A stretch of 64,000 nt of DNA from Candidatus Methanomethylophilaceae archaeon (GTDB lineage Archaea > Thermoplasmatota > Thermoplasmata > Methanomassiliicoccales > Methanomethylophilaceae). The position numbers and the translations under genes are program-made. Shown piece after piece: positions 37,917 to 46,668 of this stretch (within the stretch, counting starts at the first letter, position 1; every line of letters starts with the position of its first letter). The notes beneath the pieces are model-generated. The model was not told the origin of the DNA and searched no databases. It saw nothing but the letters and a program-made list of their open reading frames with translations. The stretch spans positions 1-64,000 of the forward strand of contig CALUHR010000005.1 of the NCBI GenBank assembly GCA_944320495.1, in the 5' to 3' direction.

Positions 37917-38839
37917 GGATCAAGGACGGCATCAACCCCATCGACCGTGTGAACACCGTCGCGGCCGAGAGCGAGTCCAGTTCCGAGGAGAACGAGACCG
38001 CGGAGGAGATCCAGCAGACGACCGAGATGCAGAGGTTCGAGGAGTTCAACAGAGGGTCCGGGGGCGGGACCTCCTTCAAGCGGGAGAAGAAGTCCTCCAA
38101 GAACGCCCAGAAGGCCGTGCTCAGGACCATGATGGCGGTATCCGCCGTGGTCGTGCTGACGGTTTCGCCGATCTCCATCTTCGAACCTATATTCGGACCG
38201 GTACTCGACCCCGTCTTCGACCCCATCTTCGAATCGGACGCGGAATCGTCCGACGGAGACTTGGGGGAGCCGCCCTACGAAGGGGGCCTGACGGGGAGCT
38301 TCTCCGAGGTCGTCGCATCGGAGGACACGATATGGTACACCGTCAGCGTCGACGGTCTCCAGGGGGACGAGACGCTGACCGTGGACCTGACGAACAAGTT
38401 CACGGACCGGTCGTCGACGATCGGAGGGGACGGCTCCTCCGGCTCGCAGACCGGCCTCAAACCGGGGATGACCTACACGCTCACGCTCAGGGACGGCGGA
38501 CACACACTGGCGTCCGTCACCGTGAAGACGGAGCGCGAGATCGTCACGTTCTTCCACCTGGAGGATGCGGGATGCACCTGCCTCCTCGACGGGATGTTCC
38601 ACTTCTCCGCCGAGATAATCGACGGAGGGGTGCAGCACGACTTCACCGCGACGCTCACCGACTGGTACGGCAACGTCTCGACGGTCTCGATCGATCCGGA
38701 GGCCGGGGAATACTCCATACCGGTCACCGGGACCGCCCTCCTAGGGGACTCCGCGATACTCACCATATCCTGCATACGGGACCTCGAGGACGGCGGCACT
38801 GAGCTCGTGGTGCTCCACGAGTCGGAGTACATGATATGA
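37913..38839 (+). CDS. Membrane-anchored extracellular protein
   Basis: A 308-residue protein with a cytoplasmic acidic N-terminus (ESESSSEENETAEEIQQT), one transmembrane helix at about residues 68-88 (VLRTMMAVSAVVVLTVSPIS) and an extracellular part of beta-sandwich character. The extracellular part includes CTCLLDGMFHFSAE and resembles the modules in the C-terminal half of the upstream surface protein. The ATG at 37913 overlaps that gene's stop, so the two are coupled and may form a complex. Confidence 0.7.
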   Translation: MRIKDGINPIDRVNTVAAESESSSEENETAEEIQQTTEMQRFEEFNRGSGGGTSFKREKKSSKNAQKAVLRTMMAVSAVVVLTVSPISIFEPIFGPVLDPVFDPIFESDAESSDGDLGEPPYEGGLTGSFSEVVASEDTIWYTVSVDGLQGDETLTVDLTNKFTDRSSTIGGDGSSGSQTGLKPGMTYTLTLRDGGHTLASVTVKTEREIVTFFHLEDAGCTCLLDGMFHFSAEIIDGGVQHDFTATLTDWYGNVSTVSIDPEAGEYSIPVTGTALLGDSAILTISCIRDLEDGGTELVVLHESEYMI

Positions 38840-38856
38840 TAGGAGGGGATTGAAGG

Positions 38857-39882
38857 ATGCAAAATAACGGAAGGAAGAGGTTCCCGATTGTCAAGGCGAT
38901 CGTGCTGGTGTTCATGCTGGCGGTCACCCTGGTCTCGTGGTTCCTCGCCGACAGGATCTACGGGGAGGGGTCGGTCTTCAACGCCGCCCCCACGGGGGTG
39001 GACAGCGTCGACGCAATCTACCAGTCCATGCCCGAGGCCATCGACTGCATAAGGCTGGTCTTCCTGCTCTATGTGTTCACGAAGGTCGTCCAGTTCATCG
39101 TGACCAGGACGATGAGCAGCAACAAGAAGAGCATGACCGCCGCCAAGATGATCTGCAGCTTCGTCAAGTACGTCGTGGCGATCCTCGCCATACTGTCCGT
39201 GCTCTCGGTGCTCGGCGTAGACACTGCGACGCTGGTCGCCAGCGCCGGACTCGTCACGCTGGTGGTCGGTCTCGGCGCCCAGAGCCTCATAGCGGACGTG
39301 GTGGCGGGGCTGTTCACCGTGTTCGAGGGCGAGTACGGCGTCGGGGACATCGTCGTCATCGACGGATGGAGGGGCGAGATCGAGGAGATCGGCATCCGCT
39401 CCACCAGACTGGTGGATGCCGGAGGTAACGTGAAGATAATCAACAACAGCGAGATCGTCTCCGTGGTCAACCAGACCCAGAACTACTCCGTCGTCACCAC
39501 GATCGTGCCCATAGAGTACGAGGAGTCCCTCATCAGGGTCGAGGGCGTCATCGAAGCGAACCTCGACCGCATCAAGGCGGCCATCCCCGAGATCGTCAAC
39601 GGCCCGTACTACAAGGGCGTCAACGCGCTGGGCCCGTCCAGCGTCGACCTCATGTTCATAAGCGACTGCGACGAGAACGACTACTTCATCGTCCAGAGGG
39701 CGATGAACAGGGAGCTGAAGCTACTCTTCGACGAGAACGGCATCAACATCCCCTACCAGCAGGTGGTCGTCCACCAGGCGGTTCCGCAGGACGCCTCCTC
39801 GGGGCCGGTGGACCGCTCCTCAGACGGGTTCGTGGCGGAGCAGAGCAGGATCTCCAAGGACCTGGAGGCCAACCAGACCTGA
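38857..39882 (+). CDS. mscS: Small-conductance mechanosensitive channel (MscS family)
   Basis: A 341-residue MscS-type channel. Three hydrophobic segments end in the pore helix with Gly/Ala-rich packing (ATLVASAGLVTLVVGLGAQSLIADVVAGLF). The beta domain follows (GEYGVGDIVVIDGWRGEIEEIGIRSTRL) and then a C-terminal alpha/beta domain. A GGAGGGG ribosome-binding site precedes ATG 38857. The stop is TGACGG and a hairpin terminator follows immediately. Confidence 0.93.
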   Translation: MQNNGRKRFPIVKAIVLVFMLAVTLVSWFLADRIYGEGSVFNAAPTGVDSVDAIYQSMPEAIDCIRLVFLLYVFTKVVQFIVTRTMSSNKKSMTAAKMICSFVKYVVAILAILSVLSVLGVDTATLVASAGLVTLVVGLGAQSLIADVVAGLFTVFEGEYGVGDIVVIDGWRGEIEEIGIRSTRLVDAGGNVKIINNSEIVSVVNQTQNYSVVTTIVPIEYEESLIRVEGVIEANLDRIKAAIPEIVNGPYYKGVNALGPSSVDLMFISDCDENDYFIVQRAMNRELKLLFDENGINIPYQQVVVHQAVPQDASSGPVDRSSDGFVAEQSRISKDLEANQT

Positions 39883-39883
39883 C

Positions 39884-39901
39884 GGGATGCCTCCGCATCC
39901 C
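39884..39901 (+). terminator. Terminator after mscS
   Basis: GGGATGC (39884-39890) pairs with GCATCCC (39895-39901) around CTCC, starting directly after the stop codon. Confidence 0.5.
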
Positions 39902-40051
39902 TCGAAACCCTTCCGCCCTGATCCAGGGGACCGTCCGCACGGTCTCCCGGATGGGGCGCCACACATCCTCCGGGAATCACCCCGATGACGGTCGATGCCC
40001 GACCGCACACCGTGAGACCCTCCGGATGCGGAGTGCACGATACAGTGATAG

Positions 40052-40657
40052 TCACAGAAAGAGCCAGAGAATCAGGCCCGTGGCGACGACCCCGCAGACT
40101 GCGCCGCCCACGAGCTGGCGGGGGTGTGCTTGCGCCTGACGTAGCGGCTCCATATCACCGGCGGGAGAAGCAGGAACGCCACCGTCCCCCATGGCCAGAA
40201 CGCCAGCGACAGGGGCATGGAGGGACCCGTCACGCCGGTCGCATGGATAATGATCTTCCACCTTGTGCTTATGAGCGCGACAAGCGCGGTGCTGATCGCG
40301 TAGCTGAGCATCATAACGGTCATGATGTGCGGGGCGTCGACGACCGAAAGCAGCGCCATGCCGAGGATGTATGAGAGTATCCCTACGACGAAGATCTGGC
40401 ACGGTCCTCTCTCTCCTGACCGCGTCGCCGTCGGTGTTGCCGAACTTGACCGAGTGGTGATGGACGGCGGCCACCGGGATCACCGTCGCTGTGAGGAGGA
40501 ATATGACGACCGGGACGAAGGCATCCTCGGCGCCCAGACCCAGCAGGACGAACATCATCGCCGAGAGAAACGGGACAGGAGTCGCCGCCGAAATCAGGCG
40601 GGACAGCCTGTCCGCCCCCCCCCCCGGCGATAGCTCCCCTTCATAAAGACTGGTCAA
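40052..40657 (-). pseudogene. PAP2-like membrane phosphatase gene with two compensating frameshifts
   Basis: The frame from TTG 40657 (GAGGG 8 nt upstream) starts as a PAP2-family membrane protein (SRLISAATPVPFLSAMMFVLL, VIPVAAVHHHSVKFGNTDGD) and ends with a matching C-terminus (LVGGAVCGVVATGLILWLFL). The middle third is scrambled. The expected middle lies in another frame (starting MALLSVVDAPHIMTVMMLS, then STRWKIIIHATG, ending SRYVRRKHTP). The switch points fit loss of one GA unit in a GAGAGAG run near 40415 and of one G in a G5 run near 40120, together 3 nt, so the overall frame stays open. An 11-G tract (40615-40625, minus strand) lies near the start. It may be decayed, phase-variable or mis-sequenced. 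Confidence 0.6.
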
Positions 40658-40668
40658 ATCGCGGACCC

Positions 40669-41244
40669 TCAATCCCCGGCCTCCAGCACCTTTCCTATCA
40701 TGTCCTTCAGCTCCGAGGTGCCAGACGTGTTCTCGATGACGATCCATCCCTCCGACAGCCCCAGCATCCTCCTGCGGACCATCTCCAGCCTCTCGCGGGT
40801 CTCGAATACCTCATGTTCCTCCCCGCGGCCCTCTATGCGTGCGAGCGCGATACCGGGATCGACGTCCACCAGGATCGCAGTGTCCGGTGTGGGGAGCACC
40901 GCGACTATGATGCGATAGGCGACACTGCACAGGCGATCTGGCAGGTACGCCGCGGCCATGCTGTACCTCACGAAGACGAAGTCGTCGTATCCGCGCCCCC
41001 TCCTGCCGCGCATGACGCGGATGGAGCGCAGGATGTCGAGGATGAACAGCGATGTCGAGCACAGCATCGCGGCCTTCCCCTCCCTCTGCAGGAAGCGGAG
41101 CTCCAACCTCCCCATGCGGGTTTCCCTGCTCGGATGCGTCAGCACCAGGACCCTGCGGCCGCGGGACTCCAGCCCCGAGCGGAGCATCTCCGCAACGGTG
41201 CTCTTGCCGGAGCCGTCCATCCCGTCCACGACGTACCATGCCAT
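40669..41244 (-). CDS. Thymidylate kinase-like P-loop kinase
   Basis: A 191-residue P-loop kinase of the thymidylate kinase type: Walker A DGMDGSGKST (residues 7-16), LTHPSRE as the substrate-binding segment and ILVDVDPGIALARIEGRG as the lid region. It differs from typical TMK in the DR(Y/H) block, so dTMP may not be the substrate. The ATG at 41244 lies 6 nt after the upstream gene's stop. It sits between a polyprenol-kinase-like gene and the PAP2-like gene on the same strand. Confidence 0.75.
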   Translation of the reverse strand: MAWYVVDGMDGSGKSTVAEMLRSGLESRGRRVLVLTHPSRETRMGRLELRFLQREGKAAMLCSTSLFILDILRSIRVMRGRRGRGYDDFVFVRYSMAAAYLPDRLCSVAYRIIVAVLPTPDTAILVDVDPGIALARIEGRGEEHEVFETRERLEMVRRRMLGLSEGWIVIENTSGTSELKDMIGKVLEAGD

Positions 41245-41249
41245 CGATA

Positions 41250-41951
41250 TCACAGCCCCAGGGCGACCATCGCGAGCGCCACGACCAGAGGGGTGACGAT
41301 GTTGTCGTACTGACCGGGGCACACGGCCTCCAGCACCATGGCGATCAGGCCGGCGATCACGGCCGCCGCCCAGAACGGGACGATCGCGGCGCTGTCCCCG
41401 GCGGGATAGAATCCCGAGGATGTGAGCCATCCGTAGTACAGGATGATGAACGCAGCCGCCAGAGCTGTGGCGGCGAACACCGCCAGGGATCCCTCCAGCG
41501 ACTTGCCGTTGAGGATGCGGTGCCTCCCGTACCTCCTGCCGACGATGCTGCCGAACCCGTCCCCGAAGGTCATCGCCACCACTCCGATGGTGGCCGCCGT
41601 CCAGTGGTCCCAGAAGAACGCCACCAGGATGGTTATCGTCACGGTGTATAGGAACAGGCCGGTCCGGTGGCCCTTGTTGTTGGCGAGGTCCCCCAGCTTC
41701 GATTCGGAGACGGCGTTCCCCCGGAACATCGCTATGAAGAGCAACACGGCGAACGGGACCGTGAAGAACACCAGCATGATCCAGTTCTCGGAGAACATCC
41801 ACCACACGAGGACGAAGAACCCGACCCCCACGTGGACGACCTTGCGCGCGTCCCCGCCGGTGCCCCGCCTCTCCATGACCAGCGCGACGGCTAGGGACGA
41901 GGCGATGATGGCGTACACGAGTGCCAGACCGACGAGATCCTGAGGGGTCAC
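41250..41951 (-). CDS. Phytol/dolichol kinase-like integral membrane protein
   Basis: A 233-residue polytopic membrane protein with about six or seven helices. It has signature elements of the SEC59/VTE5 CTP-dependent prenol kinase family: RKVVHVGVGFF near the N-terminus and FGDGFGSIVGRRYGRHRI followed by GKSLEGSLA. It probably phosphorylates a polyprenol or geranylgeraniol-type alcohol. It is divergent from the UbiA gene and upstream of the kinase and PAP2-like genes, which together look like a prenyl-lipid cluster. Confidence 0.82.
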   Translation of the reverse strand: MTPQDLVGLALVYAIIASSLAVALVMERRGTGGDARKVVHVGVGFFVLVWWMFSENWIMLVFFTVPFAVLLFIAMFRGNAVSESKLGDLANNKGHRTGLFLYTVTITILVAFFWDHWTAATIGVVAMTFGDGFGSIVGRRYGRHRILNGKSLEGSLAVFAATALAAAFIILYYGWLTSSGFYPAGDSAAIVPFWAAAVIAGLIAMVLEAVCPGQYDNIVTPLVVALAMVALGL

Positions 41952-42047
41952 CGGATATCGTCATGGGTCACGTGTTCCATTTCAAAAAACCCTGCGCGTC
42001 CCGGGACCGGTCTAAAGGTCAAATACACCCTGGTACATGGTCGGGGC

Positions 42048-42866
42048 GTGAACAGATTCCTCCAGCTCTTCAGGACCGGGAACGCGGTGATGGGGATCGT
42101 CGGCGTCGTGGTCGCATCGTTCATGGCGGCCGGACTGGACATAGTCGACGGATGGGTGAATCTGATCATATCGACCGTCGTCGTGTTCATGTTCATCTGC
42201 GGCGGCAACGCGCTGAACGACTACATCGACCACGACATAGACAGGACCGCCCATCCCGAGCGTCCGATCCCCTCGGGCAGGATGGAGAGGAGGACCGCGC
42301 TGCACGCGGCCATAGTCATGCTCGGAGGAGCAGTGGTGGTATCGTTCCTGACCTTCGACCTCGAATGCATCGCCATAGTCGTTATCGCCGCGGTCCTGAT
42401 GGTCGCCTACGAGGTCGCCCTGAAGCAGAGGGGATTCGTCGGCAACGTGACCATCGCCGTGCTCACTGGCATGATGTTCCTGCTCGGAGGGGCCGTGGTC
42501 GGCGATGCGCAGGACAACGTCGTCGTCGCGCTGATGGCCCTGCTCGTATCGGTCGGCAGGGAGATCTCCAAGGACATCGAGGACATGGACTCCGACGAGG
42601 GCAGGCTCACGCTGCCGATGAGGATCGGCACCCGCAACGCCGCGGCACTGGCCTGCGTGTTCTTCGTGGCCGGCCCGGTCCTGAGCGTGCTCCCGATGGT
42701 CTGGCACAGCTACGGCCCCCTGTACTACACCGTGGTCGTCGCCGATGCGATATTCCTGTACTGCGCAGCCGTGGTCTTCAACGACCCCCACAGGGCGCAG
42801 AAGTCCGCGAAGATCGCCATGGTCGTGGCGCTCGTCTCGTTCATCCTCGGCGTGTTCAGGTTCTGA
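42048..42866 (+). CDS. UbiA-family prenyltransferase (digeranylgeranylglyceryl phosphate synthase)
   Basis: A 272-residue membrane prenyltransferase with about eight helices. The two aspartate-rich motifs are NDYIDHDIDRTAHPERPIPSG (about 60-80, quoted in part) and DIEDMDSDEGRLTLP (about 175-190). In archaea this family adds the second geranylgeranyl chain in ether-lipid synthesis, and the HPERPIPSG and DIEDMDSDEG forms match that subgroup. The GTG at 42048 lies about 25 nt after a CAAATACA element, so a leaderless start is likely. Confidence 0.88.
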   Translation: MNRFLQLFRTGNAVMGIVGVVVASFMAAGLDIVDGWVNLIISTVVVFMFICGGNALNDYIDHDIDRTAHPERPIPSGRMERRTALHAAIVMLGGAVVVSFLTFDLECIAIVVIAAVLMVAYEVALKQRGFVGNVTIAVLTGMMFLLGGAVVGDAQDNVVVALMALLVSVGREISKDIEDMDSDEGRLTLPMRIGTRNAAALACVFFVAGPVLSVLPMVWHSYGPLYYTVVVADAIFLYCAAVVFNDPHRAQKSAKIAMVVALVSFILGVFRF

Positions 42867-42911
42867 ACCCGGTTGGGAGATGTCTCTGTACCCTTGGGTA
42901 CCGCATCGTAC

Positions 42912-42961
42912 ATAGTTTCCGAAATTCAATTGATGAAAATCAATTAATAAACGGAAACTAT
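42912..42961. promoter_or_regulatory. Nested inverted repeats overlapping the MFS-MarR promoter
   Basis: An outer repeat ATAGTTTCCG (42912-42921) / CGGAAACTAT (42952-42961) encloses an inner repeat AATTGAT (42928-42934) / ATCAATT (42939-42945). The likely TATA (TTAATAAA, about 42944-42951) lies within. The MFS ATG at 42972 is about 25 nt downstream. A repressor bound here would block the promoter; the MarR protein encoded by the next gene is the obvious candidate. Confidence 0.65.
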
Positions 42962-42971
42962 CGCGCCGGAC

Positions 42972-44375
42972 ATGGCAGAGGACGCCAACTTCGGATACAA
43001 GGGCCACATGCTGCTCCTGGCAACCATCGCGCTGGGGATGTTCCTGGACGGACTGGACGGGACCATCGTCAACGTCGCGCTGCCGGACATATCGGAATCG
43101 TTCGGCATCGATTCCAGCGTGTCGTCCTGGATAGTCACCATCTACTTCCTGGTCCTGGCCGGACTGGTCCTGATATTCGGGAAGCTGTGCGACAGCGGTG
43201 CGATCAAGAAAATCGTCATCGCGGGATTCGTCGTGTTCAGCCTGGCGTCCCTCGCATGCGGGCTGTCCGACAGCATCACGCTGCTGCTGGCGTTCAGGGC
43301 GGTGCAGGGTGTCGGAGCATCGATGCTCGCCGCGTCGTCCATCATGCTGAGCGTGAAGTTCCTGCCGTCCAACATGACCAGCTTCGGGCTCGGCGTGGGA
43401 CTGCTCGGATCCTCCGTCGGAGCGGCCATCGGACCCGCCCTCGGAGGCGTCCTCGCAGAGACGATCTCCTGGCACTGGATATTCTTCATCAACGTCCCGA
43501 TCGGCCTCGTCGCCGCGTTCATCGCCTTGAAGGCCCTGCCCAGGGACTCCGGGTTCGACAGGAGCGCCTTCGACTACAAGGGCTCCGTCCTGCTGTTCCT
43601 CTCCCTGATATTCGGGCTCTACGCGCTGGAGTCCATGCCCTCCCACGGCGTGACGACCATGACGGTCGCATCCCTCGCGCTGTTCGCGGTCCTGTTCTCG
43701 GCGTTCCTGCTCTACGAGCGCAGGCAGACCGTACAGGTCCTCAGGCTGAGGCTGTTCAGGAGCGGCAGGTTCGTAGCCGTGTCGGTATCGTTCCTGATCC
43801 TGAACGCCTGCTACATGGGATGCCTGTACCTGCTGCCGTACTTCATGAGGGTGGAGCTGGGATTCGACACGATCATGTGCGGCATCATGCTGCTCATCGC
43901 TGCCGTAATGACCCTGATCTTCTGCCTCAAGGTGGGCAGGATGGCGGACCTCAGGGGCAACAGGCCCTTCGTCATAGCCGGATGCTTCCTGATGGTCGTC
44001 GCCATGACGATATTCGCGATGATGAGCGCGGACGTGCCGCTGTGGGTCCTGGTCGTCGGCGTGGCCGTGCTCGGTACCGTTTGGGGGGTCGCCGGAGGAC
44101 CCGTCGGGAGCAGGCTCATCGAGAACGTGCCCTCCGACGAGAGGGGATCCGGATCCTCCGTGCTGTCGTTCTTCATCTACTTCGGGAGCGCGCTGGGCAC
44201 TGCTCTGTTCTCCGGTCTGTTCGGATTCGGCTCCGCGTCCGCGGGACAGCCGATAGCCGACCTCGACCCCGCCGTGTTCATGGACGGGTTCGCCTTCGCC
44301 ATGGCGTTCGGAGTAGCATTGGCGGTGATCGGGCTCATAACGGCGGTGGCCGTCAACGAGAGGCGGTCCGCATGA
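42972..44375 (+). CDS. MFS multidrug transporter (DHA2/EmrB type)
   Basis: A 467-residue transporter with 14 predicted helices of the EmrB/QacA family: FLDGLDGTIVNVALPDI in helix 1, the motif C-like GAAIGPALGGVLAE and LLGSSVGAA. It should export hydrophobic compounds against a proton gradient. Its TGA overlaps the MarR ATG. The gene after MarR encodes a close paralogue, so the cassette is MFS-MarR-MFS with one operator upstream. Confidence 0.9.
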   Translation: MAEDANFGYKGHMLLLATIALGMFLDGLDGTIVNVALPDISESFGIDSSVSSWIVTIYFLVLAGLVLIFGKLCDSGAIKKIVIAGFVVFSLASLACGLSDSITLLLAFRAVQGVGASMLAASSIMLSVKFLPSNMTSFGLGVGLLGSSVGAAIGPALGGVLAETISWHWIFFINVPIGLVAAFIALKALPRDSGFDRSAFDYKGSVLLFLSLIFGLYALESMPSHGVTTMTVASLALFAVLFSAFLLYERRQTVQVLRLRLFRSGRFVAVSVSFLILNACYMGCLYLLPYFMRVELGFDTIMCGIMLLIAAVMTLIFCLKVGRMADLRGNRPFVIAGCFLMVVAMTIFAMMSADVPLWVLVVGVAVLGTVWGVAGGPVGSRLIENVPSDERGSGSSVLSFFIYFGSALGTALFSGLFGFGSASAGQPIADLDPAVFMDGFAFAMAFGVALAVIGLITAVAVNERRSA

Positions 44376-44821
44376 ACGCCAGGGACGAGTTCAGGAACCT
44401 CATGCTCTCCATGAAGATGCTCGAGGGAGGGTTCACCGAGGGCGACGGCATCTCCGAGATGTCGTACAAGAGCTCGATCTACCTCGACCTCATCGCCCTC
44501 GGGGGCGAGATGAACGTCTCGTCCCTCGCCGGGATCATGAGGGTGTCCCCGTCGGCGGTGACCAGGAGGCTGAACATCCTCGAGGATCTGGGACTTGTGG
44601 TCCGCAGGAGGAGCGAGGGCGATTCCAGGTTCAAGACCGTGTCCCTCTCGGAGCGCGGGGAGGAGGTCCTGGGGGAGTGGAACGACGCCATAGACTCGCC
44701 CTGGGGCGACCTGCGCGACGAGTTCTCCGACGAGGAGATCGACCTCTTCTGCAGGATGCTCAGAAGAGCGTCCGAGAGATACGCCGGATACTGGGACTCC
44801 CGCTCCGGAGAGGAAGACCGA
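44372..44821 (+). CDS. MarR-family regulator
   Basis: A 149-residue winged-helix protein: YKSSIYLDLIALGGEMNVSSL, recognition helix region SPSAVTRRLNILEDLGLV, wing RRRSEGDSRFKTVSLSERG, with dimer helices at the ends. It probably represses the transporter genes around it. After SRSGEED the next codon is CGA (44819-44821), which overlaps the next gene's ATG (CGATG). With TGA this would be a standard TGATG coupling. Under the standard code the frame runs 6 more residues to 44839. Confidence 0.85.
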
Positions 44822-46227
44822 TGGCGGACGACGTGCTGACGGACAGGAGGAGCCAGATACTGCTCCTCTCGGTGGCCGCCGTCGCCCTCTTCCTCGACGG
44901 TCTGGACGGGACCATCGTCAACGTGGTCCTGCCGGACATGGCGGGGGACTTCGGCACCGACACCTCCGCGACCTCGTGGGTGGTGACCGCCTACTACGTG
45001 ATGATGGCCGGGCTGATCCTGATATTCGGGAAGGTCTGCGACGCGGGCGCCCTGAAGAGGGTGTTCACGGTCGGACTGGTGGTGTTCGCCGTCGGCTCGC
45101 TCGCCTGCGGGCTCTCCGCGACCCTGCCGGTCATGCTCGTGTCCAGGGTGGTCCAGGGGATCGGCGCCGCCATGCTGGCGTCCTCGGCGTTCATGGTCGG
45201 GATAAGGTACCTGCCGAAGTCCATGTCGGGATTCGTGCTCTCGGTGAGCGTCCTCGGCATAGCCGTCGGGTCCGCCGCAGGCCCGCTCCTGGGAGCGGTC
45301 CTTGCCGAGTTCAGCTCCTGGCACATGGTGTTCCTCATCAACGTGCCCATAGCCGCCGTCGCTGCGGTCGTCGCCGTGAGGGTCGTGCCTCCGGACGCCG
45401 GATTCTCCGGGAGGGGGTTCGACATCAGGGGCGCGGCGCTGCTGTTCGTCGCCCTGGTCTGCGGCCTCTATGTGCTGGAATCGTCGCCCTCCCACGGGTT
45501 AGACACGGTGTCCGCGGTCTGCACCGCGCTGTTCTTGGTCTGCATATCGCTCTTCGTGGTGACCGAGAGGAGAGCCGCCGACCCCGTGATCAAGCTCCGT
45601 CTCTTCAGGAGCCGCGGGCTGCTGTCCGCCATGTTCCTGCTCACGATCGTGAACATGTGCTACCTGGGCTGCCTCTACCTGCTCCCGTACTACATGTCCA
45701 CCGTCATGGGCCTGGACTCCCTGGGGACCGGGCTGTACCTCGCCATCCCCGCCGTCGCGACGCTCCTGCTGTGCGTCTGGGTGGGCAGGGCGGCGGACAG
45801 GATCGGCAACCGCCCGTTCACCATCGCCGCCTCGGCGCTCATGGTCGCATCCATGGTGGCCTACGTGTTCGCCGACGCCGACCATGTGATGCCGCTGATC
45901 GCCGGCCTCGTGCTCATGGGCGTCATGTGGGGGCTCGGCGGAGGGACGATCTCCAACAGGATGCTGGACAACATGCCGGACGAGGACAGGCCCGCGGGGG
46001 CGTCGATGTCCTCGTTCCTGATCTACCTCGGATGCGCCGCCGGGACCGCCATGTTCGCGGGGCTGTTCGGATTCGGGTCCGGATCCTCCGGGACGGCGAT
46101 CGGGGACTTTGACGCGGCGACCTTCCTGGACGGGTTCGCCCTGGCCTGCATCGCAGGGGCGGTGCTCTCCGCGATAGGTCTGATCCTGTCCGTATCGAGG
46201 GACGAGAGACGCGGCGAATGTGAATAA
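44821..46227 (+). CDS. MFS multidrug transporter (DHA2/EmrB type), paralogue
   Basis: A 468-residue, 14-helix transporter clearly paralogous to the one starting at 42972 (FLDGLDGTIVNVVLPDM, LGIAVGSAAGPLLGAVLAEF, matching lengths and spacing). The ATG at 44821 overlaps the last codon of the MarR gene, so it is translationally coupled. It ends in TAA. The tandem copy suggests different substrates under one regulator. Confidence 0.9.
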   Translation: MADDVLTDRRSQILLLSVAAVALFLDGLDGTIVNVVLPDMAGDFGTDTSATSWVVTAYYVMMAGLILIFGKVCDAGALKRVFTVGLVVFAVGSLACGLSATLPVMLVSRVVQGIGAAMLASSAFMVGIRYLPKSMSGFVLSVSVLGIAVGSAAGPLLGAVLAEFSSWHMVFLINVPIAAVAAVVAVRVVPPDAGFSGRGFDIRGAALLFVALVCGLYVLESSPSHGLDTVSAVCTALFLVCISLFVVTERRAADPVIKLRLFRSRGLLSAMFLLTIVNMCYLGCLYLLPYYMSTVMGLDSLGTGLYLAIPAVATLLLCVWVGRAADRIGNRPFTIAASALMVASMVAYVFADADHVMPLIAGLVLMGVMWGLGGGTISNRMLDNMPDEDRPAGASMSSFLIYLGCAAGTAMFAGLFGFGSGSSGTAIGDFDAATFLDGFALACIAGAVLSAIGLILSVSRDERRGECE

Positions 46228-46250
46228 GCGAAGGATGCCATCAGGGTCGC

Positions 46251-46664
46251 ATGAGGATGGAGAACGACCCCGGACTGAGGGGTATGTACCAGGCCCTGAG
46301 GAGATACGATGTCGGCGTGCTGAGGACGGTCTCGGCCAGGAAGGCCCTGAAGATCGCCGCCCTGGACGCGTCCCTGGCAGGATCCGAGCCGGACAGGAAC
46401 AAGAGGCTGCTGCGCACGTACCTGGACGAGGACCGCATCGCCTACGAGACGGTGGCGTACGTCCTGTCCCTGCCCGAGGAGGGGTTCGAGGAGGCGATAG
46501 CCGAGATCGGACCCGCCATGAGGCCGGAGTACACAGACATACCGCGCTCGGTAATGGACTCCTACAGGCGCGGGCTCACGGACCTCGAGCTCAGGATGGA
46601 GCAGAAGGCCGCCGAGTATGCCGACGACGTGATAGGCATCGTGAGCGGCCACTGCGAGTACCGA
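46251..46664 (+). CDS. Uncharacterised helical protein
   Basis: A 137-residue, mostly helical, charged protein (YQALRRYDVGVLRTVSARKA, FEEAIAEIGPAMRPEYTDIP). I do not recognise a family. The coding character ends at SGHCEY, followed by CGA (46662-46664), 4 nt before the TGA of the convergent CbiO gene at 46669-46671. Under the standard code the frame reads 95 more residues of Arg/Ser/Pro-rich antisense to 46949. The start may be ATG 46251 or 46257. Confidence 0.55.
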
Positions 46665-46668
46665 CGGC

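Noticed and set aside
41921..44839. 972-aa frame running through UbiA, MFS and MarR
   Set aside because: Only its last 149 residues are a real gene (MarR); the rest is an out-of-frame shadow of UbiA and the MFS transporter.
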